This document shows positions 7,903 through 16,459 of a stretch of DNA of 64,000 nt, one piece after another. The notes beneath the pieces were generated by a model, which saw only the letters and a list, made by a program, of their open reading frames with translations, was not told the DNA's origin and made no database searches. The stretch is from Streptomyces sp. DG1A-41 (GTDB lineage Bacteria; Actinomycetota; Actinomycetes; Streptomycetales; Streptomycetaceae), in the NCBI RefSeq assembly GCF_037055355.1, contig NZ_CP146350.1, positions 5,913,001 to 5,977,000 on the forward strand. Reading direction: 5' to 3'. Made by a program: the position numbers and the translations under genes. How positions within the stretch are numbered: position 1 is the first letter of the stretch; each line of letters begins with the position of its first letter.

Positions 7903-9210
7903 ATGTCGCGAGTGCCAGGGTGGCTCGGCCGGCTCGGTGCCGGACTGACCGAGATGAGCGAGCGGTGGAACGAACGCCGCGCCGAGGCCGAACGGGAGCG
8001 GGACGAGACCGAGTCCCGGACATCGTCCGACGAACAGGTGCCGCCGCCCCCGGACTACGCGCCCGACATTCCCGCCCGGCCCGATCCCGCGCTGGCCGTG
8101 CCGTGGGGAGTGAGGGTCGCGGCGGAGGCGGGCTGGCGGCTGCTCGTCCTCGCGGGCACGCTGTGGGTGCTGATGCGGATCATCAGCGCCGTCCAGCTCG
8201 TGGTGCTGGCCTTCGCGAGCGCACTGCTCATCACCGCCATCCTCCAGCCGACCGTGACGCGGCTGCGACGCCTCGGAGTGCCGCGTGGGCCGGCCACGGC
8301 GCTGACCGCGATCCTCGGCTTCGTCGTCATGGGGCTGATCGGCTGGTTCGTGACCTGGCAGGTCATGGAGAACATCGACGATCTCTCGGGCCAGATCCAG
8401 GACGGCATCGACGAGTTGCGGAACTGGCTGCTGAACAGCCCCTTCCACGTCACGGACAAACAGATCAACGAGATCGCCAAGAACCTGCGGGAGGCGGTCG
8501 GCGCGAACACCGACCAGATCACCTCGGCCGGGCTGGAGGGCGTCACGGTCGTCGTCGAGGCGCTGACGGGCATTCTGCTGGCCGTGTTCTCGACGCTGTT
8601 CCTGCTCTACGACGGCAAGAGGATCTGGCAGTGGACGCTGAAGCTGGTGCCGGCGGCGGCGCGGCCGGGCGTGGCCGGGGCCGGGCCGGCGGCGTGGCGG
8701 ACGCTGACGGCGTATGTGCGGGGCACGGTGATCGTCGCGCTGATCGACGCGATCTTCATCGGGCTGGGGATCTACTTCCTCGATGTGCCGATGGCCGTGC
8801 CGCTGGCGGTGTTCATCTTCCTGTTCGCGTTCATCCCGCTGGTGGGCGCGGTGGTGTCCGGGGCACTGGCGGTGGTGGTCGCGCTGGTCACCCAGGGGGT
8901 GTTCACGGCTGTCATGACGCTGGCGGTGGTGCTGGCGGTGCAGCAGATCGAGGGCCACATTCTCCAGCCGTTCATTCTGGGTCGGGCGGTGCGGGTGCAT
9001 CCGCTGGCGGTGGTGCTGTCGGTGGCGTGCGGGGGGATGGTCGCCGGGATCGGGGGTGCGGTGGTCGCCGTGCCGTTGGTGGCTGTGACGAACACGGTGG
9101 CGGGGTATCTGCGGGCGTATTCGCGGCAGTCGGCGTTGCGGCATTCGGTCCGCCCGCGAGGTGCTACGGCGGTGAGTGCGGAGCCCGAAGGGGAGGCGCC
9201 GTCGGAGTAG
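7903..9210 (+). CDS. AI-2E family transporter (TqsA/YdiK-like membrane protein)
   Basis: A 435-residue polytopic membrane protein of the AI-2E/PF01594 family, whose members export or leak small molecules; substrates are mostly unproven. A soluble charged N-terminus (about 1-60, rich in Glu and Arg) precedes membrane helices, the first near LVLAGTLWVLMRIISAVQLV. The family's amphipathic middle (SGQIQDGIDELRNWL to EGVTVVVEALTG) and the conserved late motif LAVQQIEGHILQPFILGRAV followed by HPLAVVLSVACGGMVAGIGG are present. ATG 7903 has GGGGAAGAGG upstream. It stands alone between two terminators. Confidence 0.88.
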   Translation: MSRVPGWLGRLGAGLTEMSERWNERRAEAERERDETESRTSSDEQVPPPPDYAPDIPARPDPALAVPWGVRVAAEAGWRLLVLAGTLWVLMRIISAVQLVVLAFASALLITAILQPTVTRLRRLGVPRGPATALTAILGFVVMGLIGWFVTWQVMENIDDLSGQIQDGIDELRNWLLNSPFHVTDKQINEIAKNLREAVGANTDQITSAGLEGVTVVVEALTGILLAVFSTLFLLYDGKRIWQWTLKLVPAAARPGVAGAGPAAWRTLTAYVRGTVIVALIDAIFIGLGIYFLDVPMAVPLAVFIFLFAFIPLVGAVVSGALAVVVALVTQGVFTAVMTLAVVLAVQQIEGHILQPFILGRAVRVHPLAVVLSVACGGMVAGIGGAVVAVPLVAVTNTVAGYLRAYSRQSALRHSVRPRGATAVSAEPEGEAPSE

Positions 9211-9218
9211 CCCGGGCC

Positions 9219-9243
9219 GTCCAGGGGGCGGAGCCCCCTGGAC
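9219..9243 (+). terminator. hairpin after the AI-2E gene
   Basis: GTCCAGGGGG (9219-9228) and CCCCCTGGAC (9234-9243) form a perfect 10-bp stem with a five-base loop, nine bases after the stop codon. Confidence 0.6.
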
Positions 9244-9305
9244 CGCCTGACCTGTGCCCACCCGTCGCCCGACACGGTCGGACAGGACGCCTGGCTCGAA
9301 AAGCA

Positions 9306-9344
9306 ACAGGAGCCCCGCCCACTCTCGGTGGGCGGGGCTCCTGT
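9306..9344. terminator. bidirectional terminator between AI-2E gene and ahpD
   Basis: A perfect 17-bp stem ACAGGAGCCCCGCCCAC / GTGGGCGGGGCTCCTGT with a five-base loop. It lies between convergent genes, 24 bases beyond the ahpD stop on the other strand, and can serve both. Confidence 0.85.
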
Positions 9345-9367
9345 GATTCGTGGCGTACCGCCGAGGG

Positions 9368-9901
9368 TTACTCGGCCAGAACCGCCTCGGCGTCCAGTGT
9401 CACGCCGACCGCCTGGATCACGGAGGCGATCTTGAACGCCTCCTGGATGACCTCGCGGTCGAGGCCGGCCTTGCGGAGGACCTGCTCGTGGGAGTCGAGG
9501 CACATGCCGCAGCCGTTGATGGCGGAGACCGCGAAGGACCACAGCTCGAAGTCGACCTTGTCGACGCCCGGGTTGCCGATGACGTTCATCCGCAGGCCCG
9601 CGCGCAGGTTCCCGTACTCGTGGTCCGTAAGGAGGTGCCGCGTGCGGTAGAAGACGTTGTTCATCGCCATCACCGCGGCGGCGGACTTGGCGGCCGTGTA
9701 CGCCTCGGGCGACAGGTTCGCCTTCGCCTCCGGCTCCAGCTCGCGCAGCACGATCGGCGAGCGCGAGGCGATCGCGGTCGCGAGGACCGTGCCCCACAGC
9801 TGCTGCGCGGGCAGGTCGGAGTTGCCGATGACCGAGCCCAGGTTGAGCTTCAGGTCCTTGGCGTAGTCCGGTATGCGGGACTTCAGGGAGTCGAGGGACA
9901 T
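9368..9901 (-). CDS. ahpD: alkyl hydroperoxide reductase AhpD (carboxymuconolactone fold)
   Basis: The reducing partner of AhpC: it passes electrons from a lipoyl protein to oxidised AhpC and has thiol peroxidase activity itself. The 177-residue length is typical. The redox centre [12 protein letters not shown] gives Cys131-x-x-Cys134 and His138; Glu119 in the FELWSFA segment fits the proton relay of characterised AhpD. ATG 9901 lies 3 bases after the ahpC stop, so the two are translated from one transcript. The operon is divergent from oxyR, which implies peroxide induction. A strong bidirectional terminator follows the gene. Confidence 0.95.
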   Translation of the reverse strand: MSLDSLKSRIPDYAKDLKLNLGSVIGNSDLPAQQLWGTVLATAIASRSPIVLRELEPEAKANLSPEAYTAAKSAAAVMAMNNVFYRTRHLLTDHEYGNLRAGLRMNVIGNPGVDKVDFELWSFAVSAINGCGMCLDSHEQVLRKAGLDREVIQEAFKIASVIQAVGVTLDAEAVLAE

Positions 9902-9904
9902 GCC

Positions 9905-10459
9905 TTACTCACCAGCCAGCAGCTTGACCGGGTCGAGGGTCTCGTCGCCCTTCGACCAGTTGCAGGGGCACAGCTCGTCCGTCTGGAGCGCGTCCAGGAC
10001 CCGCAGGACCTCCTTCGGGTTACGGCCGACCGAACCCGCGGTCACCATCGAGAACTGGATCTCGTTGTTCTGGTCCACGATGAACACCGCGCGCTTGGCG
10101 AAGCCGTCCTCGTCCTCGATGCCGAGCTCGCGCATGAGCTCGTGCTTGGAGTCGGCCATCATCGGGAACGGCAGGTCACGCAGGTCGTCGTGGTCCTTGC
10201 GCCAGGCGTGGTGGACGAACTCGGAGTCGCCGGAGAAGCCGAGGACCTGGGCGTCGCGGTCGGCGAACTCGTCGTTCAGCTTGCCGAAGGCGGCGATCTC
10301 GGTCGGGCACACGAAGGTGAAGTCCTTGGGCCACGCGAAGACGACCTTCCACTGACCCTCGTAGGTCTTGTGGTTGATCTGCTGGAACTCCTTGCCCTTC
10401 TCCAGCGAGACGCAGGCGGTCAGATCGAACTCGGGGAACTTGTCACCGACAGTGAGCAC
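9905..10459 (-). CDS. ahpC: alkyl hydroperoxide reductase AhpC (2-Cys peroxiredoxin)
   Basis: Reduces hydrogen peroxide, organic peroxides and peroxynitrite in the cytoplasm. The 184-residue protein has the peroxidatic Cys51 in DFTFVCPTE and C-terminal Cys164 and Cys166 in DELCPCNW, the actinobacterial AhpC arrangement that works with AhpD. The open frame runs upstream through the divergent regulator, but GTG 10459 is the start: AAGGAGAG lies just before it and the product begins LTVGDKFPEF as in the family. First gene of the ahpC-ahpD operon; the 133-base spacer to oxyR holds both promoters. Confidence 0.96.
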   Translation of the reverse strand: MLTVGDKFPEFDLTACVSLEKGKEFQQINHKTYEGQWKVVFAWPKDFTFVCPTEIAAFGKLNDEFADRDAQVLGFSGDSEFVHHAWRKDHDDLRDLPFPMMADSKHELMRELGIEDEDGFAKRAVFIVDQNNEIQFSMVTAGSVGRNPKEVLRVLDALQTDELCPCNWSKGDETLDPVKLLAGE

Positions 10460-10592
10460 ACGCTCTCCTTGCAGCGAAGAAACACCCGGATTGCGGGTGT
10501 TTCCCATGGGTTGGACGTTATTGATGTTGGCACAGGGTCGATTGATTACGGAAATAGCTACACTCGGTCGGGTTGATCGGAGGTAGTTATTA
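10460..10592. promoter_or_regulatory. divergent ahpC / oxyR control region
   Basis: The 133-base spacer between ahpC and oxyR must contain both promoters and the OxyR site. An exact 9-base inverted repeat, AAACACCCG (10480-10488) and CGGGTGTTT (10494-10502), lies in the ahpC untranslated leader, 20 bases from its start. The middle (about 10515-10590) is much richer in A/T than the rest of the window and includes ATTGATTACGGAAATAGCTA, a plausible location for the T-N11-A sites of a LysR-type regulator. Confidence 0.7.
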
Positions 10593-11543
10593 GTGACTGT
10601 GGGTAATAAGCGCAGGCAGCCCAGCCTCGCCCAGCTGCGGGCCTTCGCAGCCGTGGCCGAGCACCTGCACTTCCGGGACGCCGCAGGGGCCATCGGCATG
10701 AGCCAGCCCGCCCTCTCGGGGGCCGTCTCGGCGCTGGAGGAGACACTCGGAGTGACGCTCCTCGAGCGTACGACGCGCAAGGTGCTGCTCTCACCCGAGG
10801 GCGAGCGGATCGCCGCGCGGGCCAAGGCGGTGCTGGCCGAGGTGGGGGCGCTCATGGAGGAGGCCGAGGCGGTCCGGGCCCCGTTCACGGGCGTGCTGCG
10901 GCTGGGGGTCATCCCGACCGTGGCGCCGTATCTGCTGCCCACCGTGCTGCGGCTCGTCCACGAGCGGTATCCGCACCTCGACCTCCAGGTGCACGAGGAG
11001 CAGACCGCCAACCTGCTCGACGGCCTGACCAACGGCCGGCTCGACCTGCTGCTGCTCGCCGTGCCGCTGGGCGTGCCGGGAGTGGCCGAACTGCCGCTTT
11101 TCGACGAGGACTTCGTGCTCGTCACACCGCTCGACCACTGGCTGGGCGGGCGCGAGGGCATACCGCGCGAGGCGCTGCGCGAGCTGAACCTGCTGCTGCT
11201 GGACGAGGGGCACTGCCTGCGCGACCAGGCCCTCGACATCTGCCGGGAGGCCGGCCGCGAGGACGCGCCGGTCACCACGACCGCCGCCGGGCTGTCCACG
11301 CTGGTGCAGCTCGTCGCGGGCGGGCTCGGTGTCACGCTGCTGCCGCGCACCGCCCTCAAGGTCGAGATCTCCCGCAGCAACCAGCTGCTCACCGGGTACT
11401 TCACCGACCCGGCCCCCACCCGCAGGGTCGCTCTGGCCATGCGGGCAGGGGCCGCGCGCGCCGCGGAGTACGAGGAACTGGCGGCGGCGCTGCGGGAGGC
11501 CCTGCGGCCGCTGCCCGTACGGGTCCTGGACCGGGACGCCTGA
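10593..11543 (+). CDS. oxyR: LysR-type peroxide sensor OxyR
   Basis: Peroxide-responsive activator of the divergent ahpCD operon. The 316-residue protein has an N-terminal winged HTH (about 10-68: LAQLRAFAAVAEHLHFRDAA, SQPALSGAVSALEE) and a LysR substrate-binding domain. Two Cys in GHCLRDQALDIC (208 and 217) match the redox pair of OxyR, which separates it from ordinary LysR proteins. GTG 10593 follows GGAGG at 10579-10583. It converges with the ABC permease gene, with 36 bases between stops and no obvious terminator. Confidence 0.94.
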   Translation: MTVGNKRRQPSLAQLRAFAAVAEHLHFRDAAGAIGMSQPALSGAVSALEETLGVTLLERTTRKVLLSPEGERIAARAKAVLAEVGALMEEAEAVRAPFTGVLRLGVIPTVAPYLLPTVLRLVHERYPHLDLQVHEEQTANLLDGLTNGRLDLLLLAVPLGVPGVAELPLFDEDFVLVTPLDHWLGGREGIPREALRELNLLLLDEGHCLRDQALDICREAGREDAPVTTTAAGLSTLVQLVAGGLGVTLLPRTALKVEISRSNQLLTGYFTDPAPTRRVALAMRAGAARAAEYEELAAALREALRPLPVRVLDRDA

Positions 11544-11579
11544 CGGCTCGGACGAGGAGTCGCTCGGTCCCGCTCGGCC

Positions 11580-13910
11580 CTACTCGGTCCGCAGCCCGTC
11601 CGGCCGCATCATCCTCCACAGCGGCGGCAGGCTCAGCAGCGCCACCACCAGGACGACACCCGCGCCGATGCCGGTCATCGACAGCACGCTCGCCCAGTCC
11701 ACCCGGACGGAGGTGTTCACCATCCGAAGCAGGACCGCGCCCAGGGCCATGCCCACCGCCGCGGCGAGCAGCAGGCCCAGTCCGATCGGGATCGCCGTCT
11801 GCCACAGCACCGACAGGCCGAGGGTGCGGCGCCGGGTGCCGAAGGCGACCAGGGACGACAGCAGCTTGCGGCGTTCGCGCAACTGCTCCAACTGCGAGAC
11901 CAGCAGGCTCGCGCCGATCAGGGCCAGCACACACGCGGCGCCGACGAACAGGCCGGTGCGGATGGTGGCGAAGCGTTCGTTGCGCTCAGTGCTGTGCCAA
12001 GTCATGGGCTGGGACATCGGGTCCAGTCGCGCGGCCGTGTTGCGCACGTACTCGTACGCGTCCGGCACGGAGCGGTCCAGGCTCAGGAAGAGCCGTGCGG
12101 AGGCGAGCGCCCCGAGCTTCTCGGGCAGGGCGCCGGGTGTGATCAGGATGCCGCCGCGTTCGTACCCGGTGGGGTCCTCGCGGGTCCGGGCCTGCCGGAT
12201 GTCCTGCGGAACGGTCCAGGAGCCCCAGTGGTCGCCGGGGCGGTCGGCGTCGACCGGGTCGGCCCACAGGGTCCTGCCGGGCTTGGCCATCGAGTCGGTG
12301 TCGTACTCGGCGCTCGGAACGGCGAAGACATCGCCGTCGCGGCAGGACGGCAACATGGCCACCTCGCGCAGCGACGTGCAGTCGGCGACGGTGATCTGGA
12401 CGTCGGAGCCCTCCTCACCGCGCCGGTCGCGCAGATAGCCATCGGACAGCGTGGTGACCTTGCCCACGCCCTCGGTGTCGCGGAACTCCTCGGCGACGAG
12501 AGCGGGTTCGGCGCCGTCCGGCACGTCCACCTGCATCTGGGCCCGGGTGACGTCGTACTGCGACGCCCTGGTGTAGCCGCCCTCCACCCCGGCGAACAGC
12601 ATCTGCAGTGCGATCGCCCCGGCCACCGCCACCGCGATGCCGTTGACCATGCGCGCCGCCGCGCCACTGCTCAACTGGAGCCTGCGCACGGCCAGTTGCC
12701 AGGCGATCCCGCCGGGGCCGAGCCGGGCGACGGCCCTCTCCACGATCCAGGGCAGCAGGGCCGTGACGCCGACGAGCAGGAGCATCACTCCGCCCACGAC
12801 GAGGTACTGGTTGAAGGTCCCGTCGTCGTTGCCCTGCCCGACCATCGGGAAGAGCATCGCGAGCCCGCCCAGCGGCAGCAGCAGCCGCCACCACAGCCGG
12901 CGCCGCGCGGGCTTGGCCGTGCGCACCACGCCGAGCGGCTCGATGACCACCCCGCGCAGGGCGAGGAGGGTCACCAGCACCGCCGCCGTCGGGACCGTCA
13001 CCGCGACCAGGGCGGCCAGCAGGGGAGAGGGGTTCAGATAGCTCGGGAACACGCTGACGCGGTACACCTCGAAGGAGGCCGCCAGTTGGCGTCCCAGCAG
13101 GAAGAACCCGGTGCCGAGGACGAGTCCCAGCACGGATCCGGCGAGCGCCTCGCCGGCGGCGATCCGCCGGGTCATCCGGCTGTCGGAGCCGACCAGCCGC
13201 AGCGCCGCCAGCCTGCGGTCGCGCCGCTCGCCGCCGAACCGCACGGCCGCGGCGATGAACACGGCGACCGGCATCAGCAGCACCACGAAGACGACCAGGA
13301 CCAGCAGGAGCAGCACCGGGTCCCACGGGTCGGACGGCGCGAGGTCCGGATTGCCGAAGCTGTCGATCCGCGCCCCACTGGTCGAACGGAGCCGGTCGGC
13401 GAGCCCCTTGCCGCCCGCGAAATAGGCCAGTTCCTGGGAGCCGACGAGCCCCTGCTCGCCGATGGTGCCCGTGATCCGGTAGGGCAGCCGCTCCCGCAGC
13501 AGTTTCCCGCTGTCGGAGGTGAGCAGCTCCTTCAGCGCCGGGGAGACGGCCATCTCACCCTTGGCCGGGAACTCCGAGAGCCCCGGCGGCAGCGGAGCCC
13601 GCGGGCCCTCCGGCTCCAGCATGCGCCCCCGCACGTCCCTGTCGCCGAAGATGGTGTCCGTGTCCAGGACGACCAGGGTGTTGTCGGCCTTCGGTATCTC
13701 CTGCTGGGTGAAGGTGTGGTCGGTGCGCGCCGCCTCACGCCGGTCCCGTTCCGCCAGCGCGTTCGGGATGGCGGTGGTGAGCAGCAGCAGCGCCACTCCG
13801 AGCCCGACGCCGACGGCCGTCAGCAGCGCCCTGATCCACCCCTCGCGTCCGCCCGTGAAGGCGAACCGGACCCCCATGGAAAGATTCCGCGCCCACTGTG
13901 AGGCGCTCAT
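11580..13910 (-). CDS. FtsX-like ABC transporter permease
   Basis: A 776-residue membrane subunit of a MacB/FtsX-type ABC exporter. Ten or so helices come in the usual pattern: one near the N-terminus (WIRALLTAVGVGLGVALLLL), a large outer domain, groups of helices in the middle (PWDPVLLLLVLVVFVVLLMP), a second outer domain with a likely disulfide (DCTSLREVAMLPSC), and a final FtsX block near the C-terminus. ATG 13908-13910 overlaps the ATPase stop codon (ATGA), so the two are translationally coupled. The frame is open for another 100 codons upstream, but that is only the shadow of the ATPase gene. Substrate unknown; such exporters often remove antimicrobial peptides or amphiphiles. Confidence 0.88.
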   Translation of the reverse strand: MSASQWARNLSMGVRFAFTGGREGWIRALLTAVGVGLGVALLLLTTAIPNALAERDRREAARTDHTFTQQEIPKADNTLVVLDTDTIFGDRDVRGRMLEPEGPRAPLPPGLSEFPAKGEMAVSPALKELLTSDSGKLLRERLPYRITGTIGEQGLVGSQELAYFAGGKGLADRLRSTSGARIDSFGNPDLAPSDPWDPVLLLLVLVVFVVLLMPVAVFIAAAVRFGGERRDRRLAALRLVGSDSRMTRRIAAGEALAGSVLGLVLGTGFFLLGRQLAASFEVYRVSVFPSYLNPSPLLAALVAVTVPTAAVLVTLLALRGVVIEPLGVVRTAKPARRRLWWRLLLPLGGLAMLFPMVGQGNDDGTFNQYLVVGGVMLLLVGVTALLPWIVERAVARLGPGGIAWQLAVRRLQLSSGAAARMVNGIAVAVAGAIALQMLFAGVEGGYTRASQYDVTRAQMQVDVPDGAEPALVAEEFRDTEGVGKVTTLSDGYLRDRRGEEGSDVQITVADCTSLREVAMLPSCRDGDVFAVPSAEYDTDSMAKPGRTLWADPVDADRPGDHWGSWTVPQDIRQARTREDPTGYERGGILITPGALPEKLGALASARLFLSLDRSVPDAYEYVRNTAARLDPMSQPMTWHSTERNERFATIRTGLFVGAACVLALIGASLLVSQLEQLRERRKLLSSLVAFGTRRRTLGLSVLWQTAIPIGLGLLLAAAVGMALGAVLLRMVNTSVRVDWASVLSMTGIGAGVVLVVALLSLPPLWRMMRPDGLRTE

Positions 13911-14595
13911 ACGGCGCGTTCCATGTCCCGGGACTTGCCGTCGCGTACGACGATCTCGCGGTCGGAGTACGCGGCCACCCGGGCCTCGTGGGTGACGAGC
14001 ACCACGGCGGCGTTGGCGGACCGGGCGGCGTCCGTGAGCAGCTCCATCACGCGCTCGCCGTTGAAGGAGTCGAGCGCGCCGGTCGGCTCGTCGGCGAACA
14101 CCACACGCGGGTTCGTCACCAGCGCGCGGGCGACGGCGACGCGCTGGCCCTGACCGCCGGACACCTCGCCGGGCCGTTTCCTGCGCAGGTCGTCGACCTC
14201 CAGCCGTTCCATCCACGCCAGCGCGGTCCGCTCGGCCTCCTTGCGGGACGACCCGCTCAGGCGCAGCGGGAGCGCCACGTTCTCCACGCAGGTGAGTTCG
14301 GGCACGAGCTGGCCGAACTGGAACACGAACCCGAACTCGGAGCGCCTGAGCGCACTGCGCTCGGCGTCGCTCATCGCCGTGACCTCACGCCCGTTGTACG
14401 TGATCGATCCGGAGTCGGGCGTCACGATCCCGGCGAGGCAGTGCAGCAGCGTCGACTTGCCCGACCCGGACGGACCCATCACGGCGACGACCTCGCCCGG
14501 GTGGATGGAGAACTCGGCACCGTCGAGGGCGGTGGTCGGCCCGTACGCCTTGCGCAGGTTTTGAGCGGCGAGCAGCGAGCCGGCGGAATCGTCAC
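13907..14595 (-). CDS. ABC transporter ATPase, apparent frameshift near the start
   Basis: ATP-binding subunit for the FtsX-like permease. All motors are present: Walker A GPSGSGKSTLLH, Q-loop FQFGQL, signature VSGGQGQRVAVARAL, Walker B VVFADEPTGALD and the H-loop VLVTHEARV. The family N-terminus is also encoded (LLAAQNLRKAYGPTTALDG), but that frame has no ATG, GTG or TTG before a stop at 14597-14599 region. A GTG at 14595 overlaps the PadR stop as GTGA and would start MTIPPA in the neighbouring frame; adding one base near 14576-14580 would join it to SLLAAQNL. So a one-base deletion, real or an assembly error, is likely. Otherwise translation could begin only at a CTG or at GTG 14482, inside the P-loop strand. 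Confidence 0.8.
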
Positions 14596-15116
14596 CGGGT
14601 CACCGCCTCACGGAGCTTGTCCAGACGCGCCGCGGTCAGCTCCAGCCAGCGCAGGTCCGCCTCCAGGTGGAACAGGGCGTGGTCGCAGATGAGCTGGTCG
14701 GCGAGGTCGCCCTTGCGCTTGCGGTCGGTCAGGATCCGCATGCTGCGCAGATGCTCCGAGCGCTGCGTGTCCAGGATGTCGGCGGCGTCGCGGTGGGTGA
14801 GCAGCGCGAGGACGACCTTGGTGTAGAGGGCCGACTGGAGGTACGGCTCCGGCTTCTCCGGCGTCGCGAGCCAGCGCTCGACGTCGGTGATGCCGGTCTC
14901 GGTGATCGCGTACCGCTTGCGCTCGGGCCCGCCGCCCGCCTCGATGCCGTCGACCTCGACGAGCCCGTTCTTCAGCAGCCGGGACATCGTCGAGTAGACC
15001 TGGCCGTAGTGCAGGGGCCGGTCGTGACCGAACTTCTCGTCGAAGGCCCGCTTCAGGTCGTAACCGTGACGCGGGCCGGACTCCAGGAGCCCCAGGAGAG
15101 TGTGACCAATGGACAT
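14592..15116 (-). CDS. PadR-family transcriptional regulator
   Basis: First gene of the PadR-ATPase-permease operon and its probable repressor. The 174-residue product has the PadR winged helix at 1-85 (SIGHTLLGLLESGPRHGYDL, then the conserved LHYGQVYSTMSRLLKNGLVE and wing ERKRYAITETG) and a C-terminal helical dimer domain of the Vir type. ATG 15116 matches the family start MSIGHTLLG; an ATG two codons earlier is also possible. No ribosome site is seen, so the message may be leaderless. The stop overlaps the expected ATPase start by GTGA. Two tandem 13-base repeats just upstream are the likely operator. Confidence 0.9.
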   Translation of the reverse strand: MSIGHTLLGLLESGPRHGYDLKRAFDEKFGHDRPLHYGQVYSTMSRLLKNGLVEVDGIEAGGGPERKRYAITETGITDVERWLATPEKPEPYLQSALYTKVVLALLTHRDAADILDTQRSEHLRSMRILTDRKRKGDLADQLICDHALFHLEADLRWLELTAARLDKLREAVTR

Positions 15117-15132
15117 GACCATGACTGTACAC

Positions 15133-15158
15133 GGGGTGTATACGTGGGGTGTATACGT
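15133..15158. promoter_or_regulatory. tandem 13-bp operator upstream of padR
   Basis: Two perfect head-to-tail copies of GGGGTGTATACGT (15133-15145 and 15146-15158), each holding the palindrome GTATAC, begin 16 bases upstream of the PadR start. A related TGTACA lies at 15126-15131. PadR proteins bind short A/T-centred palindromes at their own promoters, so autoregulation is the simplest reading. Confidence 0.7.
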
Positions 15159-15210
15159 CGAGTGCGCAAGTCATGGCGGGCGGTACGGGCGTGCAGGTCG
15201 GGGCCTGTTG

Positions 15211-15474
15211 TCACGGTTCCGCAACAGGGCGTTGCTCCGAGCCTCCAGGCGGCCTGCCGCGCCGCGGCAGCGGCCCGGTCTCCCGCGGCAGTCGCCCCGC
15301 TTCGGCCAGCGCCTTCCGCAACAGAAACTCGATCTGGGCGTTGGCCGACCGCAGCTCGTCCCCGGCCCACCGCGCCAGCGCCTCGTACACCGCCGGGTCC
15401 AGCCGCAGCAGCACCTGCTTGCGCTGCTGCTGCGGCCGGCGCTGCGAACCCGGGCCCTCGGAAGGCACGGTCAC
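15211..15474 (-). CDS. small ribbon-helix-helix-like protein
   Basis: An 87-residue basic protein. The middle (about 19-62: KQVLLRLDPAVYEALARW, then a helix pair ending FLLRKALAEAGR) resembles the Arc/CopG ribbon-helix-helix fold in strand-helix-helix order; the C-terminus is Pro/Arg-rich and probably disordered. GTG 15474 overlaps the SPFH stop by four bases (GTGA), which argues for coupled expression. Similar small genes commonly follow this SPFH gene in streptomycetes. Whether it binds DNA is not shown. Confidence 0.75.
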   Translation of the reverse strand: MTVPSEGPGSQRRPQQQRKQVLLRLDPAVYEALARWAGDELRSANAQIEFLLRKALAEAGRLPRETGPLPRRGRPPGGSEQRPVAEP

Positions 15475-16406
15475 TGGTACAGGGACCCGGTGTTGAGGAC
15501 CGGCTGCGCGGCACGGTCGCCGCACAGCACCACCATCAGGTTGGAGACCATCGCCGCCTTCCGCTCGGAATCCAGCTCCACGATGTCCCGCTCGGTGATC
15601 CGGGCGATCGCGGCCTCGACCATGCCCACCGCCCCGTCCACGATCTGCCGCCGGGCCGCGACGACCGCTCCGGCCTGCTGCCGCTGGAGCATCGCCGAGG
15701 CGATCTCGGGGGCGTATGCGAGGTGCGTGAAGCGCGACTCGATGATCTGCACCCCGGCCGCCTCCACGCGCGCGTGCAGTTCGACGGCGAGCTTCTCGGT
15801 GATCTCCTCGGCGTTGCCGCGCAGCGAGAGGCCGTCCTCCTCGTGGGCGTCGTAGGGGTACTCGATGGCGATGTGTCGCACGGCCGCCTCGGTCTGCGTG
15901 GAGACGAACTCGACGTAGTCGTCCACCTCGAAGGTGGCCTGGGCGGTGTCCTCGACCCGCCACACCACGACCGCGGCGAGCTCGATCGGGTTGCCGTAGG
16001 CGTCGTTGACCTTAAGGACGGCGGTCTCGTGGTTGCGGACGCGCGTGGAGATCTTGGTGCGAGAGGTGAGGGGGTTGACCCAGCGCAGACCGTCCTGCCG
16101 GATCGTCCCGCGGTAGCGGCCGAAGAGCTGGACGACCCGGGCCTCGCCGGGCGCCACCATGTTCAGCCCGCACATGGCCAGGAACGCCGCGAGGCCGACC
16201 AGGATGCCGCCGATGATCAGGGCGGCCTTGGCTCCGCCCCCGTCGACCGATGTGGCGGCCGCGATCAGCCCGGCGCCGGCCAGCAGACCGAGCAGGCCGA
16301 GCAGCAGGGCGAGTCCGCCACCGATGCTGTGCGCGGCGAACTCCCGCACGCGGGGCGCCGGCATTTCGGGCACGTCGGCGGTGACCTGCGGTTGGTGTGT
16401 GGGCAT
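15471..16406 (-). CDS. SPFH/band 7 membrane protein
   Basis: A 311-residue membrane scaffold of the flotillin/stomatin superfamily. Two adjacent hydrophobic segments near the N-terminus (SIGGGLALLLGLLGLLAGAG and the segment ALIIGGILVGLAAFLAMCG) are followed by the SPFH domain (about 90-260), with NMVAPGEARVVQLFGRYRGT, the DGLRWVNPLTSRTKISTR block and the Ala/Glu-rich helix ITEKLAVELHARVEAAGVQI. ATG 16406 (MPTHQPQ) is preferred over an ATG ten codons upstream because GGGGGAT lies just before it. It shares a divergent promoter region with the PBP gene and is coupled to the small RHH-like gene. Likely role: membrane organisation or envelope stress. Confidence 0.88.
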   Translation of the reverse strand: MPTHQPQVTADVPEMPAPRVREFAAHSIGGGLALLLGLLGLLAGAGLIAAATSVDGGGAKAALIIGGILVGLAAFLAMCGLNMVAPGEARVVQLFGRYRGTIRQDGLRWVNPLTSRTKISTRVRNHETAVLKVNDAYGNPIELAAVVVWRVEDTAQATFEVDDYVEFVSTQTEAAVRHIAIEYPYDAHEEDGLSLRGNAEEITEKLAVELHARVEAAGVQIIESRFTHLAYAPEIASAMLQRQQAGAVVAARRQIVDGAVGMVEAAIARITERDIVELDSERKAAMVSNLMVVLCGDRAAQPVLNTGSLYQ

Positions 16407-16459
16407 GGGTGATCCCCCGTTCTCGCGGGAAGCCACTCCTGCATAGCTTCCATCTATCT

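Noticed and set aside
9905-11440. AhpC as a 511-residue fusion
   Set aside because: The extra part is antisense to oxyR; the GTG at 10459 with its ribosome site is the true start.
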